This document shows, piece after piece, positions 55,085 through 64,000 of a stretch of DNA of 64,000 nt (the stretch's first letter is position 1; each line of letters opens with the position of its first letter). The stretch is from Cepaea nemoralis (Eukaryota > Mollusca > Gastropoda > Stylommatophora > Helicidae), in assembly GCA_014155875.1 (NCBI GenBank), contig JACEFZ010028131.1, forward strand, positions 92,001 through 156,000, in the 5' to 3' direction. Made by a program: the position numbers and the translations under genes. The notes under the pieces were generated by a model. It was not told the DNA's origin. It saw only the letters and a program-made list of their open reading frames with translations, and made no database searches.

Positions 55085-55500
55085 TGAAAACTGAAATGTG
55101 ATTTAGATTGTATAGAGGCATTGGAAGTACAGAGTGTATGTAGGTGATTTTAGTTATTGTGGTTTAAATTTTATAGAGGCATTGGAAGTATAGAGTGTGT
55201 GTGTGATTTGAGTTGTGGTCTAGATAATATAGAGGCATTGGAAGTACAGAGTATATGTGTGTGATTTTAGTTATTGTGGTTTAGATTTTATAGAGGCATT
55301 GGAAGTACAGAGTGTGTGTGTGATTTGAGTTGTGGTCTAGATAATATAGAGGCATTGGAAGTACAGAGTGTATGTGTGTGATTTGAATTATTGTGGCCTA
55401 GATTATATAGAGGCATTGAAAATACAGAGTGTATTTGTATGATATGAATTGTGGTCTAGATTATATACCGGCACTGGAAATACTGAGAATCAATGTCTGA
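55085..55500. repeat. Minisatellite of about 58 bp, seven copies
   Basis: Unit TATAGAGGCATTGGAAGTA, CAGAGTGTATGTGTGTGATT, then GAGTTGTGGTCTAGAT, with length differences of a few bases. Confidence 0.9.
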
Positions 55501-55609
55501 TTTGAGTTAGTGAATACTCCAGAATACTGTAAGTTACAATTTAGTCAGATGTGTTGGCATTCAGCTCATCTGAGTTAAGGAGGAAAGGGCTTGCATCTAT
55601 CGAAGTCAG

Positions 55610-55800
55610 GTTGATGTTGAGATCTTTCTCCCAAACCATACCAAAGTCCCATCTTCAGGGAGCTGTGTTGCAGGGCTGTTCCTTCCCTCATCAAGCCTCG
55701 AGATCAGCGGGGTGTGCAGGACTGGTACAGCAACTTCACATCTGCGGAGAGACATTAGGATGTCACCAGGTCATGATTCAGCACAGCACATACGGACAGG
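55610..55800 (-). mobile_element. Retroposon end, copy 3 (no tail)
   Basis: Body shared with 373-560 and 7073-7250: CCTTCCCTCATCAAGCC, ATCAGCGGGGTGTG, CACATCTGCGGAGAGA. Copies 1 and 2 have the GGTT run; this one does not. Confidence 0.55.
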
Positions 55801-55964
55801 CTGGGATCAGATCTGGGTTGGTCATGTCTCCTCCATGGGTTGTAGGTGTTTCACTGTCAGCCGACTCCAACCCAGTGTCTAGGGGGGAGTGTGATGTGAG
55901 ATATTCTTTGACGATGTGCAATGTGAGATCAAGCTCTCCTACTGTTAAACACTCACAATGTCTG

Positions 55965-56385
55965 GGGAGTGTTTACCAATGCTGGCGTGCTGAGCATGGG
56001 TTTGAATCCCAACCAACCCTGTGTTTGAATCCCAAACAACCCTGTGTTTGAATCCCAACCAACCCTGTGTTTGATTCCCTTCTGTCCTGTGGTTGAATCC
56101 CTTCTATCCTGGGTTTGATTCCCTCCACCCCTATGTTTGAATCCCTTCCACCCAGTGTATGAATCCACCACCGAAGTGGATTTGTGAAATTGACTTGGGC
56201 TTGCAGGTGGACCCAGCCTGAACTGAGTCCCAGGCACATGTCCAGGTATGTAGAGGCAGCTAGGTCCAACACTTGACCACAACCACCCACCCAGTGCTGA
56301 TGGGTTCATACAATCTGGGGCCAGCACCATATACCCAACACACTTCAAGGCATGCAAAAGGCTCCTTGTTTCAACTTTTACTTGT
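55965..56385 (+). mobile_element. SINE D with tandemly multiplied B-box region
   Basis: Starts near ATGCTGGCGTGCTGAGCATG, then about eight 22-23-bp units each carrying GTTTGAATCCC (55995-56165), then a normal SINE D body (TTGGGCTTGCAGGTGGACCC, CATACAATCTGGGGCCAGCA) ending CAACTTTTACTTG. Confidence 0.78.
55995..56168. repeat. 22-23-bp tandem of SINE B-box sequence
   Basis: Units such as GTTTGAATCCCAACCAACCC; later ones change to CCCTTCTGTCC. Every unit keeps a match to the core of the polymerase III B box (GGTTCGANTCC) with one or two changes. Confidence 0.9.
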
Positions 56386-56419
56386 TTGAGGAATAGACTG
56401 TGACATGGCCTGAAAGGAC

Positions 56420-56612
56420 AAGAGCACTTGCTTGTAACCTTCCGGTACAGTGACGACGAGGTAGACGGTTCAGGCCCCTATACCGGCATTAATTTGGACG
56501 TCAACATTTACTTTCTCATTAATAAAGCAATGGCAAACTACTGAGTGAAAATTGCCTAGAAAATCAACCTGTGATTGATTGTGATGTCCGGCAAAAGGAC
56601 ATGTGACATTAT
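56420..56612 (+). mobile_element. SINE C-related copy
   Basis: GGTAGACGGTTCAGGCCCC, AAAGCAATGGCAAACTACTG, GATGTCCGGCAAAAGGACAT; closest to 24340-24512. Confidence 0.7.
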
Positions 56613-56945
56613 TATGACCTGCTGGAGAAGTACCAGTTGCCTCAGAGCTTTAGATATGTTGTCTTGTCCACTCAATTGTGGCTATTTCATGAGGTTTCAT
56701 CCTGTTTCATCCTGTCTTGCTGAGTGAATTATATTCTTTGGTCTGTTGATAATCATCCCTCCGAGTCTACCAGCTGTACAAGCTGGTTTCAGAACAAGAT
56801 TATGGTAAAATAGGTCTACCGCAAAGAGACTATTTAGAAGCAGTGTTCTCTCTGTTAGTGGCTTCATATTTGCCCCAAGAGAAGAGACCTTTGACAATAT
56901 CTGATGATTAGTCATGCTGGAAATCAAATCTTGCTGGCCCAAGAA
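56613..56945. other. Unassigned stretch
   Basis: An 87-codon open frame on the - strand (56697-56960) with no recognised domain. Confidence 0.4.
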
Positions 56946-57080
56946 GGTTAACTCCGTCAATGAATGCCCGCATAAGTCAGATGTGTCGGCCTAACAGCGC
57001 AAGAACGCAGCTCTACTGTAAACAGGCACAACGCAATCACGTCCAAAAAAGTCTTCGGATGAACACAGAAGAAGAAGAAA
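56946..57080 (+). mobile_element. Retroposon end with short (GAA)n tail
   Basis: Second copy of the body at 21577. Tail GAAGAAGAAG only. Confidence 0.75.
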
Positions 57081-57710
57081 TCTTGCTCGTACCTGTTTAG
57101 TTTTGTGTCCTCGTTTGCTTTTAATTAAATAATATATCACGTGTACATAGATAACGAATTTATAAAGTAATAGGTGATTTTGTTAATATAAGGGGAAGTA
57201 ATTTGATTATATATCATGAAGTGCTTTTGGGATTTTAATAACTGGATTACTCACCTTTGTTATGACGTCTTCGGTGTGGGGAAAATGTATTACGCCACTT
57301 CGGTGTTGACGTCCAGTGCCACTTGAATAAATGTGAACACAGGAGAGGCGATGTGAACTAACGTACAGGTCTTCAGTGGTGGCATGCGCAGGTTCAGAAC
57401 TATACTATATCTACACCTCACGTGTGTGCTTTCACAACAAGATCAAGATTGGGTTGATTTTCTTTTTATTTATTTAATTAACTCGCACTCCGTGAATGTC
57501 TGTTCAACGTGTGTTTGTAAGAAGTGTACATCCCAGTGTGTTCTGTGTCAGTCTGTGTATGCTGTGTCATATATGTCATCATCATCATCATAAAATAAAG
57601 CTGTAAGATCTTCACCACTACCAATGTGGAGTACCTACTTACGATCTGTTGCACTGATGCCAATGTTGGGACTATCTGTCTATATTATATTATAATTAAA
57701 TTATAGTAGC
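57081..57710. other. Unassigned stretch, AT-rich
   Basis: Contains CATCATCATCATAAAATAAA at 57576-57595. No gene recognised. Confidence 0.4.
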
Positions 57711-57714
57711 TAAC

Positions 57715-58085
57715 ACAACGTGGGGCTGAGTGGTCTCGAGGTATGGTGTCCGCCTCGAGTGCTGGAGGTCCCGGGTTTAGGCCCCGGTGAGGACCGGGAT
57801 TTATTTAAAAAATCTACCTGAACTTCCAGTAATAAAATTTCCCCTGGTCTCTGGGTAGTGAGATCGGACGCCCGTGTGTATTGTTGCGCAATGAAAAAAA
57901 TTCCTTGGCAGTTGGAAATCGAAAAAAGAGTAGCCTAACGGCGCTGCCCGGGCAAAATTTCGAGTTAAAAATCTACCCAAAGTATTTCAGGATCCTCGCC
58001 GATGCAACGGAGTTCGTGCATTGAGCTGAGTTTCTCCAGACTCAGGTTTGAGTTAGGAGGAAAACGGAGCACTGATGGGTTAAAC
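57715..58085 (+). mobile_element. tRNA-derived SINE, singleton, about 370 bp
   Basis: Head GGGGCTGAGTGGTCTCGAGG (A box) and CCGGGTTTAGGCCCCGG (T-arm-like, B box degenerate), then a long body with CTACCTGAACTTCCAGTAAT and TAACGGCGCTGCCCGGGC. Confidence 0.62.
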
Positions 58086-58384
58086 CGTGTGCCGTGATGT
58101 TGATCCAACGACTAAACTAAAACTAAAGTTATGGCATGATAGTTTAAGAGTTAACGTCAAGTACGAACATAGACAGACGGGTAAGAGGTGAAAACATAAC
58201 TCGGGACTGTTGAGATTAAGCAGATGACCGACTTTAGTAACATATAGTATATGGCATGTATGCTTTGAACAGTGAATGTTGTTGATACAGTATGGTGGCA
58301 CGTACACAGGGAGAAGAATGCTCTCTGTCAATGAATTGACCAAAGATTTCGCTGTTATATCTGGCACGAGAATAGGTGGGCGCA

Positions 58385-58978
58385 AATAGGAAGACAGCGT
58401 AAACTTTGTTATTCAAACTACGATGTAATTATCAAATGGCAAATCAGAAGACGAGATCGAAAATAGATGCAATAAGGCAAACCGACTCATTGGACAAATG
58501 TCACCAATACTAAAGAACAAACATGTACCAGTAACTACTAAGAAAGCACTTTACAACACAATCTTCCTACCAACTCTATGTTACCAATGCCAAACCTGGA
58601 CAATGACAGAAAAAGAGAAAAGAAAAATCACAACAGAAATGAGATTTCTGAGAAGAATACTCAACGTATCAAAAAGAGATAAGATCAGAAATGAAGAAAT
58701 CAGGACTAATGTTGGGGTTACAGCTGCACTAGATTTTATTAGAAGCAGCAAGTCAAATGGTTTGACCATGCAAGTAGGTTACCAACTAACATTATACCAC
58801 AACAAGCAATGATGTACAGGCCAGAGGGATGCAGAGGAAGAGGCCGACCACGTAAACGATGGAATAACAGAGTACATGAGAATATCGATACATGATGCCC
58901 ATAAGCGGGCACTATCCCGCTGTTTATACTTCACTTCGGCACCGCAAGGTACAAGAGGCACATGATGAGATGTAATTG
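58385..58978 (+). pseudogene. LINE reverse-transcriptase C-terminal region with (GAGAT)n-type end
   Basis: The open part 58498-58812 reads MSPILKNKHVPVTTKKALYN, LCYQCQTWTMTEKEKRK, MRFLRRILNVSKRDKIRNEE. Then frame changes give RGRPRKRWNN. The end (CACCGCAAGGTACAAGAGGC) matches 28668, 29128 and 63683 (all -). Longest copy of its family here; the catalytic core is missing. Confidence 0.85.
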
Positions 58979-59156
58979 AACATCTGAAATGAATACTAGG
59001 CCTACTGCCTACCCGCATCTTGCCGACTTAGCAGACGATAGTTTGTTACATTGTGCTTCAAACATACACCAACAAAAAAAAGCATGATAACTGCACCCCA
59101 TAGCGGGGACCAGGGATGGAGTTATCCCTCGCCATTGTACAAAGTCGACTGAATTG

Positions 59157-59330
59157 TAGAGACCATGTGTTGCCCATGCTGCATGATCCCTCTATCGGCC
59201 TGCCTAGTTTACTCTAGAGTAAAGGCAACACCAATACGTCTGGAACAAGACAAGCTGCCGGATCAGCAAAATAATGCTCTTACTGTTTGCCTGTCGGAGC
59301 TTCGGTCCCAGATCAGTTTCCAACCAAGGC
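59157..59330 (+). repeat. Dispersed repeat, opposed to 60725-60903
   Basis: GAGACCATGTGTTGCCCATG, GGCAACACCAATACGTCTGG, CTGTCGGAGCTTCGGTCCCA. The reverse complement recurs at 60725-60903. Confidence 0.8.
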
Positions 59331-59388
59331 TTAGGGCACAGAATGGACCTCAACAATCCTGGTTCTGACTACATCAAAACTGACCTTG

Positions 59389-59823
59389 TCAATCTTTAAA
59401 TTTTGTTTCTGATGTTCCATCCCCTCGAACATACTCTGGTGCCTTCTTCTTCTTCTTCTTTCGTTCGCCTGAAATATGTTTATAACTGCAATATTGTCTC
59501 TTTGTTGTCTTTCTAGGCCAGAAGGTTCGCCTGGATATGTTGTAGTTTCGGCAGTCCTGGAGTATGTGCTCTGCTGTCTGCGACGCCAAACCACATGTGC
59601 TCATGGCTGAGTCACCAATCTTGAATTTTGTATACATGTGGTTGCGTAATCTATTGTGTCCTGTTCTGAGGCGCAGAATAATGACCTGTTCTGGTCTGTC
59701 CATAACGTGGTAGTCGTCTTGAGTAAGGTTTGGTGGCCTTCTGACTGATTTGATCATTCTTTTCGTGTGGTGGTATGTAATGGGCACATCGGGTTGTTCT
59801 TCTTTTGCTCCTTCCTTAGCCAA
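59389..59823 (-). pseudogene. LINE C-terminal domain fragment
   Basis: Open frame MAKEGAKEEQPDVPITYHHT, MDRPEQVIILRLRTGHNRLR, then STCGLASQTAEHILQDC. RNase H-linked C-terminal domain; Cys-rich pattern kept. Same type as 40246-40640. Confidence 0.82.
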
Positions 59824-59859
59824 TCTATCAGCTCTGTCAAAAGTTAGTGTTCGTGTTGG

Positions 59860-60450
59860 TTCCGTGGTTTACATGTCAAGGTCGACTATGCGCATATATT
59901 TTTTCAAATTCATATTGGCAGTTCATTTTATAATGGATAAGTGTTGGCGTACATACTTTCAAATGAAGAACGTTTTGAGCAATAAGTCACTGTCCTTGAA
60001 AGTCAGAAAATGAGTTCTTGCATGTTACATAGAACCAGTTTTAACATACTGCTGTGAGTCTTGGACAATTAGTAAACAGGCGAAAAAATCCATGGAAGCC
60101 TTGGAGATGTGGTTTTATAGAAGAATGCTGAAAATTAATTGGACAGTCAAAACAAAAGAGGATCAGGACGTTGTAATGGAAGCTCGGTCGCAAAGACATC
60201 TTATCACAAACATCAGAAAGAGGCAGTCATAGTTTTGTGGCCACGATATGAGAAGACACAATCTGGAACATGTGACAACCGGAAAGGTCTGCGGAAAGCG
60301 AGATGGGGGAAGACAGCATGCGAAGACTCTTGACAGTCTTGTGTCCTGGCACGGAAGGGAGTCAACACACGAATTTATCCATGACGTCGGAGATCGTAAT
60401 TTGTGGAGAGGTATGATTGTCCACGCCAGCCGGCAAGGCATTGGATAGTG
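59860..60450 (+). pseudogene. LINE C-terminal remnant
   Basis: Frames read KNVLSNKSLSLKVRK, CCESWTISKQAKKSMEALEM, FYRRMLKINWTVK, then MRRHNLEHVTTGKVCGKRDG, SLVSWHGRESTHEFIHDVGD. Sister of 11070-11700 (-). Confidence 0.82.
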
Positions 60451-60724
60451 ATGACGTGTGGCGAATATAATTCAAGTTCTCCTTTCTTTCTATTATTTTA
60501 TCACATTGTAGATATTCAATCTAGTGTCAGATCTTAGTCAGATATGACTGAGCTACCGTATGACAGTAGACGGTACTACCTGCTTTCTGTTAGCGTCGAA
60601 TGTTGGGCGGCACTCACCTAACTCGACACCCCACATTATACCAACGGCTTCGGGTGGAGGAGTGCAATTGCGAGGAAATGCAGCACAAAGTCTAAATGTC
60701 ATGACAGACCAGACCATAAGCTTT

Positions 60725-60903
60725 GGCGGGCAACTGATCTAGGATGGAAGCTCCGACAGGCGGACAGTTAGAGCATTGTTTTGCCGATCCGGCAGCTTCT
60801 GCAGCTTGTCATGTTCCAGATGTATTGGTGTTACCTTTCCTCTGGAATAAACGCACGCCGAGAGGGGGATCATGCTGCATGGGCAACACATGGTCTCTAC
60901 ATT
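60725..60903 (-). repeat. Dispersed repeat, opposed to 59157-59330
   Basis: The reverse complement carries AGACCATGTGTTGCCCATGC, AGGTAACACCAATACATCTG and CTGTCGGAGCTTCCATCC. Confidence 0.8.
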
Positions 60904-60949
60904 TAGCCCAGGCTTTGTGCTATGGAGAGGTATAACTCTTATTTTACAA

Positions 60950-61075
60950 ACTATCGTCTGTCAAGACGGCCAGGTGCCAGTCAAGTCAAACATGCTGAGG
61001 GAGTTACTGAGAAGAGGTTCCGAGCACTTATCGATTGTCTGGTGTGCAGTGAGGATAATCCGACGACTAACAATA
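60950..61075 (+). pseudogene. LINE RNase H C-terminal end
   Basis: One frame reads SNMLRELLRRGSEHLSIVWCAV, parallel to RYTLQDLLKRGSEHLWTEWFDV at the end of the 44362-45000 copy. Confidence 0.65.
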
Positions 61076-61188
61076 GCATACCTTTTGAGCGAAGATTACA
61101 CTCAGTGATCTCAATTGTTAGATTCATTTCTTCTGTCCCATATCGAATTGTTGTATCCAATGTAAAGTAAAGTCTTTAACTTTTAACA

Positions 61189-61655
61189 CAGTGGTTCTCA
61201 ACCGGTGGGATCCCCCCCCCCCCCCACAGGGGGGAATTTAAGGGTTCCAAGAGGTGGGGGGGGGGGGATTAAGATTATTTCAAGATCGCGTTAATACAAG
61301 AACCGATTATTTGATATTGTTTTTCCCTTCATCCTTTACGGTTCTGTATATCTCACCCTTCTAAAATTCATTTTATATAGTAAGTAGACCCACAAATAAT
61401 GTTTTATGTGGACGTCTAGACTTGTTTTACTATGTGCTATTAAATTTAGCTTCCATTATTACGTATTATGTATAGGGGCAGGGGCGGGATTTTTAAGTAG
61501 GAAATACGAAAGGGGGGAATGACGTTCTGTAAATATGGCGAGGGGGGGGGGGGCCACGGGCCAAATTTTTAGGTAGGAAATACGAAAGGGGTGGGGGTGA
61601 CGTTCTGAAAATATGGTGAAGGGGGGCACGGGCCAAAAAAGGTTGAGAACCACTG
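61189..61655. mobile_element. hAT-like MITE with 8-bp target duplication
   Basis: Ends CAGTGGTTCTCAACC and GGTTGAGAACCACTG are the hAT terminal pattern. Flanks TTTTAACA (61181-61188) and GTTTAACA (61656-61663) agree at seven of eight bases. 467 bp with C and G runs and a duplicated block of about 85 bp (GGTAGGAAATACGAAAGGGG). No transposase. Confidence 0.9.
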
Positions 61656-61663
61656 GTTTAACA

Positions 61664-62035
61664 CTTGAAAGTAACAACTTGCTACGGCACAAAGAGTTAA
61701 TCTACCCAATTTCAAGCTGGTATCTTATCTCGTTTCTACCAGATGCTTTTTAACGAAAGCGATTTTTCTTTTCTGCATGAATGAGAAACGACAGTACAAA
61801 GTAAACGCAAACCGTGTCAACATAATTCACTCCGCCGGTGTGTTATGGGATCTTTCATTCATAACGAGAAAGTCTACATGAATGGAAGGTACTAAAAATG
61901 TGGTACAGACATACATTCACTGGCCTTTTGCCAGTTCGTCAGCTGAAGGCAGAACCGTTTGAGGGAACTAAGGCTTTCAAGATAACGGCTTCTGCGCAGT
62001 TAAATCTGTAACTCTGCGTACTCTATGACGTTAGA
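61664..62035. other. Unassigned stretch
   Basis: No repeat or exon recognised. Confidence 0.4.
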
Positions 62036-62285
62036 ACGGCGGTACTGTAGAGGCTAGACGCTCGCCTGTCGTACCGGTGGTTTTGGGTTCGATCCGCATC
62101 AGAGCGGTTTCGAATTTCTTTAATTTAGGTACCAGGTCGGTCCAGCTTTAAATTGGTACAAGAATACGGCTTGGGGAGTAATGGCGAGCGGCGTGATACC
62201 TAAATGAACGCCGTTTAGTCTGTAAATATGGACCTAGATTCACATAACCAATGATTGTACACGAGACTTTTACTTTATGTTTATT
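62036..62285 (+). mobile_element. SINE D, near full length, single A and B boxes
   Basis: GGTACTGTAGAGGCTAGACG (A box), GGGTTCGATCCGCATC (B box), body to GAGACTTTTACTTTATG. A normal copy against which the multiplied copies can be compared. Confidence 0.85.
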
Positions 62286-62571
62286 TTTTTGTTCCTTAAT
62301 TTTTATGCAATATGTCATAGGATGGTCCAGAACTCAAACCAAACTTATCAGAATCTACACCAGAATAACATTCTACTCCAGCCACTTGTATCTGCTCTAG
62401 TTATTATTATTAGTTTAATGCATCAAGTTCCAGGCAGGTGTTAGTTTTACAACTTGTAATCCATATTTTAATAGTAATACTCCTCATTCCAACAGTATCA
62501 TGGACTATTTATTTGTGCTATGTATTTCAGTCAAAACATGATTCATATATTCACTTCATATTATATATAAA

Positions 62572-63249
62572 CAGGTAAAACAACTATGGAGAAAGAAATA
62601 TATGTTAATGAGGAAAGATTGGAGGTGGTGGAGAATTATGAATATCTTGGGTCATTGATTGCCAACAATGGTGACACAATGAAAGAAATTAAACGACGAT
62701 TATCAATTGCTCTTCAAAGACTAAAACAACTGAACAAATTATGGAGTGAGATAGATAGAACTACAAGAATTAGATTTTTAAGAGCATGCATCTTTCCTAT
62801 TGTAACATACGCCTGTGAGACCTGGACATTCAACTCAACTCAACTCAACCTGGACACTTTACTAAACAAGCTGAACAGCGCATAAATTCCGTTGAATACA
62901 AATGTTATAGACGGGTTCTAAGAATATCTTGGGTACAGAAAAGAACAAATGCATTCATACTTCAGGAGCTGAATACTGAAGAGGGTTGGCTATTAAAGAC
63001 GATAAAACAAAGAAAACTGAAATATTTTGGTCACTTGTAACGTCACGAAAGTTTGGAGAGAACAATAATGGAGGGGTATATGCCTGGGAAGAGAGGAAGA
63101 GGAAAGCCAAAAAGAAGATAGGTGCAGGATGTGGTGGATGATCTCCAGATGGGGGTATCGGACGCGGGACATCTTGCTTGTGATCGAGAAGTTTTCCGGA
63201 AGGTTGTTATGGGAGCCAGGTTCTGCAAAGGACATGCTACTGAATGAAT
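62572..63249 (+). pseudogene. LINE reverse-transcriptase C-terminal region with (TGAA)n tail
   Basis: Open from 62586: MEKEIYVNEERLEVVENYEY, LGSLIANNGDTMKEIKRRLS, LRACIFPIVTYACETWTF, then a TCAACTCAACTCAACC insertion breaks the frame. It continues YRRVLRISWVQKRTNAFI and ends CTACTGAATGAATG. Longer copy of the family at 38224-38774. ATATATAA on both sides could be a TSD but is low-complexity. Confidence 0.85.
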
Positions 63250-63254
63250 GATAT

Positions 63255-63345
63255 ATAACTCTTCAATATGCCCCTGACGAGATGCAGCTAAATATGCCAG
63301 GCAATAAATTGTGCTACATATGTTTGTGGCTTCTGTGTTAAACAG
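63255..63345 (+). repeat. Dispersed repeat with AATAAA core
   Basis: CCCCTGACGAGATGCAGC, AAATATGCCAGGCAATAAAT, GTTTGTGGCTTCTGTG. Confidence 0.68.
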
Positions 63346-63429
63346 ATTCAGTGACAAACAGAAAGTAGGTTTGAACCTAATAAAAATGGATGGCGGAAAA
63401 AGGAATGTTGAGGTGTGTCGCCGACTTAA

Positions 63430-63570
63430 AAGTGGTTAATATGGTAACAGACATGTTGTATTATATATCGAATTGAAGGAGCTTGCATAGGGAAAACTTC
63501 TGTATATACGTCCATGGCTGATACTGGAAGTCGCATAAGACGGTTAATAATCCCATGGCACTTAATCAGT
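63430..63570. repeat. Dispersed repeat, copy 2
   Basis: Pairs with 4325-4450: GTTAATATGGTAACAGACAT, AATCCCATGGCACTTAATCA. Confidence 0.55.
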
Positions 63571-63682
63571 TAAGCAATGGTTATATCACAGAACAAGGTA
63601 ACACCAAATTGTGATATTACAATAGAAGAAACGTGCTTAACCAAATCAATATTTTCACATATTTGGGACCAATCGTAAAAGC

Positions 63683-63835
63683 TCATCATCTCATCTTGTG
63701 CCTTGTTCACCTTGCGGAATCGAGATGAAGTATAAACAGCGGGAGAGTGTCCGTTTATGGGCTTCATGTTTCGAGATTCCCATGGACTCTGCGATTCCCT
63801 CTTTCCATCGTTTATGTGGTCGGCCTCTTGTCCAG
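63683..63835 (-). mobile_element. LINE 3' end with (GAGAT)n tail, copy 3
   Basis: Reverse of the 58385-58978 end, with CATCATCTCATC at its left edge and TATAAACAGCGGGAGAGTGT inside. Confidence 0.78.
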
Positions 63836-64000
63836 GTTTGGCATTGGTAGCATAGACTTTGTAATAAGATTGTATCGTCAAAGCAACATGTGTAAATTAA
63901 ACAGAATACAGCACCCAGCTAAACGTATAACAGCAGGTACACCAAAAACAATATCAAAAGCAGCACTCCGGAGGGGGGGGGGGGGGGGCAGCAGGGCCGA
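63836..64000. other. Window end with G run
   Basis: Unassigned; a long G run at 63971-63988. Confidence 0.5.

Overview
The window reads as nuclear DNA of an animal, most likely a mollusc and probably a gastropod. The evidence is one spliced animal gene with GT-AG introns, a dense load of tRNA-derived SINEs, non-LTR retrotransposon 3' ends and small DNA transposons, and very heavy tandem repetition. The animal assignment is firm because of LAMTOR4; the mollusc assignment is my inference from the style of the repeats. Nothing bacterial or organellar was seen.

Only one host gene is recognisable: LAMTOR4, a Ragulator subunit, on the + strand in three coding exons (44127-44204, 46110-46227, 51242-51339; 97 codons). 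Its introns (1.9 and 5.0 kb) are packed with transposon remnants, and a 1-kb 24-bp minisatellite starts about 360 bases after the stop codon, before the first AATAAA.

Everything else is repeats. Adding my intervals, tandem repeats cover about 10 kb (near 15%): minisatellites of 28, 42, 13, 43, 43, 31, 31, 24 and about 58 bp, plus GTT, TC, AT, GAT, GAA/TTC, CTA, TATC and GGTT microsatellites. I group the SINEs as A (heads near 1931, 9992), B (33671, 47170), C (31118, 43728) and D (19236, 62036), with a few singletons. LINE copies are almost all 5'-truncated, and each family ends in its own short tandem tail (AATC, AACT, GAT, TGAA, GAGAT, GATG).

Layout: 0-9 kb holds minisatellites and a three-level nest (SINE inside LINE inside SINE). 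9-18 kb holds SINEs, a palindromic MITE and a 5.35-kb LTR retrotransposon (- strand, TSD CTGGA) that keeps a broken gag-protease but no visible polymerase. 18-27 kb holds nested LINEs, a 1.7-kb purine-rich tract, a fold-back element and a 620-bp compound microsatellite. 27-43 kb holds two 43-bp minisatellites, SINEs, a LINE with a 10-bp TSD and a TIR element of about 1.1 kb. 43-52 kb is the LAMTOR4 locus, with a piggyBac-like MITE inserted in its own sibling. 52-64 kb holds more LINEs, a SINE with a multiplied B box, a hAT-like MITE and opposed repeat copies.

The most unusual signals are two copies of one SINE family in which the A-box region (46430-46610) and, separately, the B-box region (55995-56165) have become tandem arrays, and several nested insertions whose target-site duplications or empty sites can be read inside the window.
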